Shown here: one piece after another, positions 38,990 to 48,968 of the stretch
Numbering within the stretch: position 1 is the stretch's first letter
How the letters are laid out: each line of letters opens with the position of its first letter
DNA from: Osmia lignaria lignaria
Lineage: Eukaryota > Arthropoda > Insecta > Hymenoptera > Megachilidae
NCBI RefSeq assembly: GCF_051020975.1
Contig: NC_135037.1
Location: forward strand, 3,286,001 to 3,350,000
Reading direction: 5' to 3'
Length of the DNA stretch: 64,000 nucleotides
Program-made: the position numbers and the translations under genes
The notes under the pieces: generated by a model
Database searches by the model: none
What the model was told of the DNA's origin: nothing
What the model saw: only the letters and a program-made list of their open reading frames with translations

Positions 38990-41900
38990 CTGCAACAATC
39001 ACAACGGCGCGCTCGTTACAAAACGACCACGACAAACGTCGGAAAAAGCAACGTACGGATAAAGGGAGGGAAAGAGGAAGATGGAAAATCGTGAGAAGAG
39101 TCGCAAGCTAACCGTTTGGCGATTCGGTTTCCAAGAGATTCCAGGAAACCGTGGTGAGGACTTCGATGGAGGTTGAGGATTCAAACGACAGAATATAGAT
39201 CAAACGAATTGTCATTCTTGATCTACTTATGAAACTTCATTGCTCGCCGAAAGTCACTTTCTTAATCACAAATCACTTTACAATTTTGCTTTGCAATGAA
39301 CCCGAAATTACTGGTACGATTTAGATATAAATTCAGGTAACAACGAAACAACTTTTCATACTGTTCTGTTTTAAACACACTTATTATAAAAAAGAAAATA
39401 ATATAGTTGATTTTAATACTAGTAACTGCGCATTTCGTTATTGAAATCATTCGGCGCCATGACACACGGTAATCGAACTGTTTTACTAAAAATCATACCA
39501 GGTGGCGCGTCCTCCCATGCGCCTTAAGGCGCGTTTCCATATAGGGCCGATACACAACATATACGAAGGTATATTAAAAATTTGAATTTATCTCGTGTGA
39601 TTTTGAATAAGAAGGTTTAATTCTTTTAGTAAACAGCATACTTGTGCAGAATAGATTTTTACACGCAGTGCATGGTTTCTTCTCGAAAGGCAATAAGACG
39701 CCGGCCAGGTACGTTGCTTCCCTCGCTTCCGTTCCTTTTCCCTTCGCTTTTTCTTCACTTCTTTGTATTTACGAGCAATAAAGCCGCGCACACGCGACTC
39801 TACGGATCGACGTTATATTACGGGCAGCGCGAATATCGCGGCGGAGCGGGCGCCGCTATCTCTTCCTCCCTTTCGCTTTATCTTCCCCGAACAATATCGC
39901 CGATAAAACACATTTCCCCAGCCTTCCACGTCCCTACTCTAGACCGATGGCTACTCGAGCAAAGAGTAATAAATGAATCCATGCTCGTAAAATTGGCTAC
40001 CGAGCGTGGAAAACCTTCTTGAATTCCCCTTTCGATTTCGTGATGTTGCTCGATACGAGACGAGTGATCGTTCGAAGATTGCACGAATCGATCAAGAAAC
40101 CTTTCGATGTTTGTTACGAAAGCTTGAACATTGGACGGTGCTTAACAATCTTATAAGGAAGCGTTGGGGAAAAAAGCAGGATCTTTATAGGAAACGTTAT
40201 CTCGCGTAAAAGTATCCTTCAAGTGGAATCTGCAATGAATAACGGAGGAGACAAGTGGATTACACGGCACCGTCTTAAACAAGATTTTATTGTTACCCGG
40301 GACACAACGAAAAAGCGTGCACTCTCGCTTTGCTGAAATCCAGCGCGATTATTTTATAAGCTACTCCCGTTTAACCCTTCAAATTGTTTTTCATTAGCGC
40401 TTTAAAACGCTGCCGCATCCGCGCGTCTCTAGTACAACGATAATCTAATTACCAGCTCTGCTAGCGCGTAAAACATAAGCTGAGAGGAATTTTAATTAAC
40501 GGGTAATCCGATTTTTTTCCTCTCAATCTTCTTCACAGATATTTCGAAACTGATAAATTATAACGCGTACGAATGAAACTGCTAATTTGATTTCGAATTA
40601 TTCCGAAGGAACACGTACGTTCGCAGCTACGCGGATTATCGAAGAAAATTCCTGAAATCAAGGGCATATTATCAACCACAATCCTCGAAGCGTTCGAGCT
40701 CCGTTCCTTGCCGTTTTCCCTCGATTTCGTGGCGATATGAATTAAACGAGGCATTTAGAACGCGATGCGGAGTACCAGAGAGTCGGCCTCGAGTGTTTCA
40801 CGATCGCGCGGGCACGGCGAGAATTTCCTCGCGAAACGTAAAAAGAAATCCTCCAGGCGAGCACAGCCGCATTCTGCGTTCTAGATTTTATTCGATCGAA
40901 TATTCCAACCTAAGACCGCACCGATACGGTTAGCCGGTTCTTTTCAATTTCACCGCGACGAATGGGAAAATAGAACGTAACGCGACCAAATGCGAATTAG
41001 AGAGCACCGAGTGCGATGTAAATGAAGGGAATGATAGATCGAACCTCGCGCGACCAACAAAAGCTGCGTGACTCTTTCACCCAGGTCAGAGGAAAATAAT
41101 GGAAAGATGAAACTAAGGAGAAAGGAGTAAAACGAACTCGATAAATAGTCATCGCTTTCTTTCTACTACTTAATGCTGTGTTACTGCTTTCAGAAGAATT
41201 ATTGACACTTTGATAGACATTTCATGAGATTCATTTCCATTACGTTTCTGAAATTTCGTATTTCTTACTGAAAAATTGAAAATTTCATTCTTAATGTCTG
41301 CCAATGTCAAATTATTGTAGAAGTATTATTACCAGACAAAGTAACTGAATAAAAATCAGCTAAGGGAAAGACGTATATCATGATTGATCGCTATACCTTA
41401 TTAATTGATTCTCAATTCATCCGGCTATTCCCAGAAGCATTTTCTTTATTCACAACCAATGAATCTTCTTTCCTTAGAATATCATTCAAACCTATCGCGC
41501 CAAGATTAACCGGGAAGTCTTTAAAAATTAATTTGAATTGCACAGCTGGAAATTAAAGTCGCCGGTAGAAACCATAATTAATTCCAACCTTGTATTCGAG
41601 TGAAAACACGATCCGTGAAGCTGTAACTCGACGATAATCGAGAAGCGGAAGTTGTCATTTTACTAAATCAGTCGCGATAAATCGCCCCGAAGGATATTTC
41701 ATCGTCGCGCGATTCCATTGACGTGGCAGATTCTGCTGTTCTTCGACACTGTCGTAGCTCAATTTTCCGCGTGTAACGCGATCGCGAATCTTCTCGCCGA
41801 AGATTTAACGAGCTATCTCGGTTCTTCTGCCCTCCGTTTTTTGCTCGTTCAAGCTGGCTGACGCGTGCCTAATCATCCTCGCCGAACGATCGGTCGAAAA

Positions 41901-43443
41901 CGCTGCTAAACCGGGTAAAAACGCGGTCGAATCAGCCTCGATGGTCGATTAAGCGAGTCGAGACGATGTCACGTTCCGTCGAGGGTGAATCTTAGGGGTC
42001 GGTAGAAGTTGTACGAGACGATAATTTTGGCCGAGAAATTATTAATTTTTAAATTGAAATTGAAAATATTTAATGCACAAACGGAAAGAGCCACAACAAA
42101 ATTCCGAAAGAAAAGCAACTGAAGCAAATATGAGATCCTGTGGCATCAAAGACGAGCTCGAAACACATGCAAGTGTGCCCGGCGGAGGAATTTGATCGCC
42201 AAGGTAAACAAAGTCGTCCCAAGAGCGAGAGTAATTTGCAATTTCTGTTGGCGCAATTAAAACGGTCCGTGACCGGTGGCTGGTTGGCAACGGGCTGATG
42301 TTACACCGCCAAAAGGATTGTCCGTGGTTGCAACGTGTTCCTGACTTCGCCTCGCGTGACCACCCTCTCGCCGCTACCCGCCAACACCCTTTTGACACGA
42401 AGATTAAAAGGGAAACAAGGGTGGAGAGGGATGAGAAGGGTAAGCGACAAAGCGAGGAGCATCAACACGACGCGACGCTCTAGATGAGCGAGCTGTCACA
42501 AAGAATATTACCGTGTGTTCGTCATTCCCCAAATGAAGTTGCCGGAACTTGGCGAATAAGCGACCGCGATAATGGTCTAGGGAAGAAGATCGAGGAACCA
42601 CCGATGTCCGCGATACGTAACCACTTTGGCTCGATATGGGTAATTAGAGGAGCCTTGGAACTGTATGAAGCAGAAGAAGATCGAATCGAGCAGATAGTCG
42701 GTAAAAACAAACAGCGATTTAGAAAAAACGGACAGAGACGGATAAGGGATTGGATAAAACCTTGAGGGAGGAAAGCAGCTGGCGAACCGATGCACTCTAC
42801 TCTCGTCATTGAGCGAAAGTGTAAAAGTTAGATAGATGAAGAATAAATTTTGTCGAATGAATAAATATAACGAAAAACACGTTCTCTATGGATAAAATAT
42901 ACGAGGCGGTGTAAAAATGAAATTTCACCCGGTCGACGGATATGGCTTATAGCAGTTTTCTCGTTATAGGGCAACTCGTTCAGCCGGTGGCTGGCCTTTG
43001 CTATCCCTCCACTCATCTCGAACTGGCAGGCTGGCCAACGATCCGCCTACCGTGTATATAAAATTGCTGGGAAGGTGGATACGCGACATGCAATAGAGGG
43101 ACACGCTCGTTCACTCCTTCTTTCACCGCCTGTCCGTTTTTTATCGTCCCTCTTATCCGTCTTCGTCCCCGTTTTTATCTGTCACTGGTAGACGCGTCTG
43201 TAGACCCTTTGCAAACGACTACCTACCACCTTAGCCACTCTACTCTATTCCTCGTTTGTTGCTCGTCTTTCACCTCGTACCGTGTCATAATTTTTATCCT
43301 TATCCATCTTCCCACTTTCGAGTAAGAAAAATTGTTGAAACTTACACCTTTCCTTCTTTTGACACCGAAATTGTTAACAAGAAATGTGGCTTTCAATTTC
43401 ACCTAACGCGATGATAAAACAGTTTAATATAAAATAAACTCAC
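38990..43443 (-). other. 4.5 kb intron between exons c and d
   Basis: The intron is bounded by gtgagt at 43443-43438 and the acceptor gttgcag at 38990. Its only notable structure is the GGCGC/GCGCC inverted-repeat cluster centred on TTAA at 39504-39532. A plus-strand open frame at 42484-42765 (93 codons) has no recognisable family. The rest is unremarkable. Confidence 0.75.
39504..39532. repeat. GGCGC/GCGCC inverted repeats centred on TTAA
   Basis: A perfect 14-nt palindrome, GCGCCTTAAGGCGC, occupies 39519-39532. A further GGCGC lies upstream at 39504-39508 and can pair with GCGCC at 39519-39523. The sequence after TTAA reads GGCGCGTTTCCATATAGGGC. TTAA is the target site of piggyBac-like and Kolobok-like transposons, so two abutting element ends are possible, but no transposase or second end was found. 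Confidence 0.55.
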
Positions 43444-44335
43444 CCTTCGGCGGGTTGACGTGCAGGGCAGACCTGTAGAGGCTCTCCTCGTCGTACCAGT
43501 CGGCGTTCCTCAACAACGTCTTCGCCGACATTAAACACAATAATACAACGGTGGCCAGCAACACCAGTCTTCCCCTTCTTCTCGATCCGGTTCTTCTCGC
43601 TATCCGATAACATCCGGAAATGGCAGCCCCAACGATCAGACAGGCACCGACGCTCGGTAAATAAAGGATCCTCTCGGCTATTACAAAGCCAACGTAGAAG
43701 AAGAGATTGCTAGCCGGTAGGAAGGGAAGCACGAGGAAACCGAGCGAGGCTGCGACGCTGGTTGCTGCCGTTCGTCTACTAACGAAACCGTTGCTCCAGC
43801 TCATCGACGATCCACTGTTGGCCCTCTTGGCGCAATGACAATCGCCGAAAGGACCGTTGTTGTTGTTGTTCGCGGCTCGACAACCGTCCGTGTGACAACC
43901 GCCTGTTCGTCTGCCTGCGCACACGGGACACCTGGACGAAGCCGAGCGAGGGTACGCTTGCACCAGGCTCCACGACGACTCCCTGACAGGTCGACGAAGT
44001 GTCCTGATAGCCCAGACAGAGGTGGTGATCAGTGCTGTGTACAAACAGACCGACTCGAGGTTCCTGGCGTCCATGAAACTCGTTATTCGCGGCACCGCGT
44101 CCATCGACCAGTCGAAACTTAATGTGCTGGGGCAAAGTAACATCCTCGCGCTAGCTGCGGGCAAGTAGAGAAACGTCAGACCACGGGTCAGACGAGAGGG
44201 ATGTCTGGCGGTCGGATTGTCCGCGCTTGCGAACTCTGGCCTCGTGCCGGTTATCCTCAGCCTGCCGAGGACCAACAGGGCCAGACTTCCGGAAAGAATA
44301 CCGATGCTACGGCTACGGGTCAGCCCGCAATTCGC
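43444..44335 (-). CDS. TMTC2: TMTC2-like exon c: DUF1736 and membrane core
   Basis: This is the largest exon: 297 codons plus one base. A hydrophobic segment lies at about residues 11-28. Next is the DUF1736 region: SADNPTARHPSRLTRGLTF (about 37-54), then LLCPSTLSFDWSMDAVP (66-82). A membrane segment follows at about 96-112. A hydrophilic variable loop (about 113-190) is rich in Cys, Arg and Asn. The membrane core follows: LPFLPASNLFFYVGFVIAER (203-222), LYLPSVG, a helix at about 231-243, an Arg-rich turn and another helix at 257-270. It ends RNADWYDEESLYRSALHVNPPK, leading into the first TPR. The exon begins at GCG, well upstream of the first in-frame start-like codon. The acceptor is ttctgttccag, with a CTAAC branch-like site upstream; the donor is AAGG|gtgagt. 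The split codon G|CT gives Ala with exon d. Confidence 0.93.
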
Positions 44336-46758
44336 CTGGAACAGAAAAGTAGGAATTGTTAGATTTCAGTTAAATTATTTCGGATTGTTATATCCACGAA
44401 TTCGAGGTAGACGAAGATTAATTAAGACCTCGGACAATCCCGGTACATCAACATTCGCTCATAATTAAACGGAATCTCAATAATAATTGCAGGCGTTTGA
44501 ACCAAAAAGCGCACCACCCATCCTCGCACCCTTTAGCTTAATTTAAACGAGACATTCTGGATCCAAAAGCACCGGGCAAATTAATTTGACCGAGTCAGCG
44601 TGTATCCGCCTGTTCAAAGGAGCCATGTTCGTTTCATGTCGAAAACATTATTTTAAAAGGGAAAATCCTTCGGTGCCTTATTAACTGTCTGCTCGAACAA
44701 AAGGCGCTTTTTGGAGGGGCGGTTGAAAAAACGCGATCCATTCGGTTGAAGGTCACTCTCAATAATACATGCTGTTTGCAATGTCAGAATGACTTACTAT
44801 ACTACATTATTAATAGCTATTCATGTAATGAAATATTCAAATTTCCATGTAAACAAAAAAGGTGTATATCTTGGCAAAAGAAAGCGTTTCCAGACCTATG
44901 TTTATACGGTCTGTTTTCATCCTAACAAAAAATCATGCCGTATTAATTCAACCCTTAGATTCTTTAAACCTGACAAGCCAACCATTCGCAGTTAGTTTCC
45001 TCGAATTGCCACTCGACCGCGTATATATTCTCACCCTCCTTCGTAGTCACCCTCTTTCTTCGACTCTCTGGTTCCGGTAACCGTATCCCGTCCGCAACGC
45101 GCATATTTTCTCACCGTAGACAAAGCGAGCGGAAAACGACCAAGGAGAGATTCCCTGGCTATCCCCGCGAGGTTTCCGTTTCCCAACCGTGAGCCACGCT
45201 TTCGGCTTACGCGAAAAACGCTCGAGGTTAACCCTGCAGTTGTAGAACGGCAAAAGAAAGAAAGATAGAAGAAAATATATATACCGGAGGCAAAGGTGGA
45301 AAAAGAAAGGACTGTGCAAGACAGGATGGAAGAACGAATTTCCCGCGCTATGCTACGGTGTCTTGGAAACGCGAACGACCCTTGGCACCCCTCCAACCCT
45401 CGCGGGCAAGCTTCGCGACATGCATCACCCGGGACGTCCGATGCATCCAGCGCATTCCGGATGCGACACGCGGTAGAAAGGCCTGCAGGCTCTAGTCGAA
45501 GGATTCTAAGAGCGACTAGGTCGGCTAAGAGCTGGCTGAAGGGTGGTTAAAGCCGTTAAAGCCGGTTGAACCGGTGGCTGGAGGTGGCTTACCGTGCATC
45601 AGCTCGCTGTCTCTAGCAGATCGTCTAGCTGGCTCTCGTTTACACGCGATGCAGCTACCTTCGCGTTATCGGTTACACGGCTCGTCTGGCAACTATCGCG
45701 ACGACGACGATGCGTCTCGTACGCGTACGAGCGGATCGAATTCAAGAAACTAGGACTTCCAACCGCGAATATCCACCCGCGCACGTGTGCCCCATGGAAT
45801 TACCGAGCGAAGAACACGGTACGCGAGATGGCACGGATTCACCGTCACGCCAGTTGCTCGCAATTACCATAGAACGACGTCTATACTCCTCCGCTGCACT
45901 TACGGATAATTGTATCGCGTCACCTAATTGGCCGCTGCTATCAGTTTGCCCTTCCGGCTACGGAATATTCTCTATACACTCGGCACGACTGTTCGTCTAC
46001 TTTCGCTCGTCAACGGTAATTTGATTACCAGACCGGTCCATTTTCAGTTGTTAATATTCGTAATGGCAGGCGGATGCGCAGTCGACGCAATCCAGCGTAG
46101 TGCACCTCTCGAAACGTTAATTTACGGTAATGCGGCCGGGGCACGTGAGACGAGCACTAGTTTCAACGGAGCTTTACCTCTGATAGGTGTAACGATCGAA
46201 TGAACGAATAGAACTAGACTGTTCTTGTTCTTTAGAACGAGGTGGTAGTTATTCAAGGAAATTTCAAGCTTTAAGATTTTACGATCAGAGCGGACGCTTA
46301 CCGTGCGAAATGATTTAAATCCATATGTTTCTCCTCACACTTTCGTAGCATGGTTGAAACGAAAGTTTGTAAGCCGAGGCGGGATAGAGTTGTAAAATGT
46401 GTAGTCGGGTGATGAGAAACAGCTCGGTAAATCCGTAAGCGCATCCTGCTCCGTGGATGGACTAGGATGAAACACACGCTCGATACTCTCTCCGTCGCTT
46501 CCTCGTTGAGAATATTTAGCCGGAGAGTTGGTTAACGAGATACTTAACGCGTTCTGACCGTGTTTCGTTCGCGCGAACGATAAAGAATAACGAACAACTA
46601 CTTGCTAAACAAAACTTTCTATCACGAAACTTTCGCGAAAACTGTTCTATCTGTTTATCGAATCAACACGAACCCCGGCTTCTTTTCTTATCCTCTTGAT
46701 TAAGTTTGGACAGTGAATACATTAAGAAATTTTCTCGTTTAAATCTTGTTCCTCTTAC
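44336..46758 (-). other. 2.4 kb intron between exons b and c
   Basis: The intron is bounded by gtaaga (46758-46753) and the acceptor ctgttccag (44336 side). No exon or known RNA was recognised. A small palindrome CCGGTT-g-AACCGG sits at 45562-45574. Open frames of 80-120 codons occur on both strands without motifs. Confidence 0.75.
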
Positions 46759-47055
46759 CTTTCTATTCGACTCGCCGCGACACAATTCCCAGAGGAGACA
46801 CAGGGCTAAAGAGGATATCCCGGTCTCTTTGGCTAGCGTGGCCAGGGTCGAGGAGACGATGGCCAAGAAGAGAGGAAACGGTGATCTGGTCTGTTCGCAG
46901 TGGGCACAATACGCCAAGAATGCCGACAAGGTTAACAAGCAAGCGAGCAAGTCGGCACGACCAACTATACCGGCTACAGCCTCGCTATGAATCGGATGCA
47001 CCGCGAACAGGAAGCCGGTGATCGCGTGCCCCAGGTTGTTTCTTCCTGGTAGAAC
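46759..47055 (-). CDS. TMTC2: TMTC2-like exon b: membrane domain
   Basis: This 297 bp exon encodes 99 residues in phase 0 at both ends. It begins VLPGRNNLGH and contains FAVHPIHSEAVAGIVGRAD (about residues 17-35), the most conserved block of TMTC proteins. Hydrophobic segments follow at about 36-51 and 61-76, then KETGIS (76-81), equivalent to the KEQGVT block of vertebrate TMTC2, and a further helix at 81-92. The acceptor is gcgttacag and the donor AAG|gtaaga. The exon ends on the charged stretch GESNRK, which should lie between two membrane helices. It sits 734 bp downstream (transcript sense) of exon a. It supplies several helices of the GT-C-like membrane domain. I see no stop or frameshift. 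Confidence 0.92.
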
Positions 47056-47789
47056 CTGTAACGCAGGATGCAAATGTAAACAACGTTAATTCATTAAATT
47101 GATTCAGCTTTCTACGATGTATATCATAAAAGCTCTGAAATATAATTCTGTCAATGGACTCCTTTCGGACGTAACAAGAAACGTGAATGAAATATGGGGA
47201 TGTAAAAGTATGAAATTACCCAGTCGTTGAATTCTTTATTCCCGGAATTGATTACCCTCTGTATAGATAATTTATACGAGGAAACGAAACGAGATAAAAA
47301 TAATTCGCGTTGCTCGAGGATACCTTGTCTATGTTGATTAAGATTCACCGTGACACGGTTGAAAGTTCGTACAGAACGAAACAACGGATTTCCCTCGGTA
47401 ATCCCATTTCCATTACGATCACGGTGACAGGTGACACGCACCGGTGCGGCGTCAAAAGAAGAAACACGCGACGTTCAATTATGAACGATAATATTCCGGG
47501 ATTAAATGGACCGGTAAAATTTTATTTCCAACGCCACAGAATAACGTCCGGTATTATCAAGTCCGGCTGACATACGTTCTACAGGTGTCACTATTATCTC
47601 GTTTTGTACCGCTCTGACGTAAAATCCCAGCGACGAACGAACAACGGCGTTAATCGAAAAGCGGATCCACCGCGAATCTCTGCACCTTCTCTCCTTTATC
47701 GTATCAGTTTCTTGTTTGACCAACCAATTACCTCCGACTACCGTGTCCGTTTCATTAATTATGCTATATATTATAACCGTGAAATTTAC
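47056..47789 (-). other. 0.7 kb intron between exons a and b
   Basis: This short phase-0 intron runs from gtaaat (47789-47784) to ttacag (47059-47056 side). Nothing else was recognised in it. Confidence 0.8.
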
Positions 47790-48030
47790 CTTTCTGGCCA
47801 CCTTGACCACGAGCACGGTGCAGGCGGCGTGGATAGCGACGTTCACCAAATGGTAACCCCACGGTTCCAGCCCACCCAGAAGATGATTCAATCGAAACGT
47901 CGCGACGCAAAGAGGTCGATAACTACCGTGGGAGCCTCGATCGTTCAGGGGTGTACCCCAGAAATCGTTCTCCAGCAACCGGGACCACGGTGTGCTGGAT
48001 AAAAGGTCTGGATTCGTCAGGATAGCCCTT
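47790..48030 (-). CDS. TMTC2: TMTC2-like exon a: first luminal loop
   Basis: This exon encodes 80 residues after one split-codon base. It opens with RAILTNPDLL and carries NDFWGTPL (about residues 21-28), GSYRPL (35-40), FRLNHLLGGL and WGYHLVNV, then a hydrophobic helix (about 61-78). These are signature blocks of the first luminal loop and second membrane segment of TMTC proteins. In this GT-C-fold family the loop forms the donor-sugar/catalytic side, together with an acidic pair that should sit at the end of the preceding, unseen exon. The acceptor on the minus strand is ttacag, with a CTAAC branch-like site at about 48054-48058. The donor is AAG|gtaaat. The exon ends in phase 0, matching exon b. 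The polypyrimidine tract is weak. The family call is very secure; assignment to TMTC2 rather than TMTC1 is by resemblance. Confidence 0.92.
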
Positions 48031-48945
48031 CTGTAACGGATAATAACGATTACGTTAGAAGTCATTTTGCAATATCAATAGAAAGAGATTTTTTATATAA
48101 TTTTCAGCTTATAACAACGTATTTTACCCCGAAACATTGCCATGTGCTCGAAAGCACCATATTAAGCGTATTCCAATCAAGTTCGAGCTTAGCGAAACCC
48201 AATCAGATTAGATCTCAACAGGTATACGATTAAATTAATGGAAATTCGCTCGAATGGAAGGCCGAGCATTAATCATAAGTACAAGTATAAATATTGAATG
48301 CGGTATCTGTTGAAATTCGGCCTCTCTTAGCGCAAACATGCAAACAGTTCGGCCCGCGGCATTTTAATCGAGCGACGGGATCGATATTCATGAGCATCGA
48401 TGGAAGCTTGTCCCGATGTTTCGGTTCGTCTGGAGACTACGATACCGCAGGCGACGCACCTGAGCCATCGTCGTTGGGGAAATGGAACCGAGGCTCGATG
48501 AACACCGGGCCAATAATTTCGAATTCCACCGCCCTCCAATAAGCCGTGTGCCACCCTCGCTAGAATCGTGTCGCATTTTCTACGTGAGCTCGCGCATCTC
48601 CCGCTTCTACGACGGAAACAACGTTAAGGGATGGATTCTTCTTGCGAGAGGGATTTGAATCGAACAGCTGTTCCATGACAACCAGCGATGGAATCAAATC
48701 GACCGTTGGAACAACGTGTTTCTCTCGAGAAACGAAGGATTCCTTCGTCTTCCGTTATTAGGGGCGGTTTTCATAACGACCTACATTCTTCGTTTATCTA
48801 TAAAACTTCATAAAAAAAAAATAGGAAATCACCATCTACGCAATTGCGATTACGGCACTTATAATATTGAATTTAGCGTTAGTGGTTGATGAATTATGGA
48901 GATGAAGATAGATTTCAGGGCGAGCGATTAAGAAATGCAATTAAA

Positions 48946-48968
48946 CACTTTTAATGCGATTAAAAGTG
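48946..48968. repeat. 23-nt perfect palindrome
   Basis: Arms CACTTTTAAT and ATTAAAAGTG flank the 3-nt centre GCG. It could be a dimeric factor binding site or a cruciform. No function can be assigned. Confidence 0.85.

Larger units (their letters stand above)
1379..48030 (-). other. TMTC2: TMTC2-like gene, internal part (six exons)
   Basis: This span holds the visible part of one minus-strand gene, from the first visible exon (47790-48030) to the last (1379-1623). Joined exon lengths are 241, 297, 892, 115, 86 and 245 bp. Their phases fit without a frameshift and give 625 codons with no stop. Order and content match the TMTC family: first-loop motif NDFWGTPL and SYRPL, the HPIHSEAVAGIVGRAD block, the DUF1736 region with SFDWSMDA, the NLFFYVGFVIAER helix, then TPR repeats. 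The exact block order and the DWSMDAVP and NPPKA contexts look closest to TMTC2, with TMTC1 the main alternative. Family members are ER multipass O-mannosyltransferases of cadherins, with TPRs in the ER lumen. The start exon and roughly the last 190 residues expected from vertebrate TMTC2 (about 836 aa) are outside the window. Confidence 0.85.

Noticed and set aside
42484..42765. Plus-strand 93-codon open frame in the intron between exons c and d
   Set aside because: No domain or splice support; similar-length frames occur throughout the non-coding parts of this window.
45562..45574. 13-nt palindrome CCGGTT-g-AACCGG
   Set aside because: This length is expected by chance in a window of this size and lies in a locally repetitive GCCGGTT/GCCGTTAAA context.
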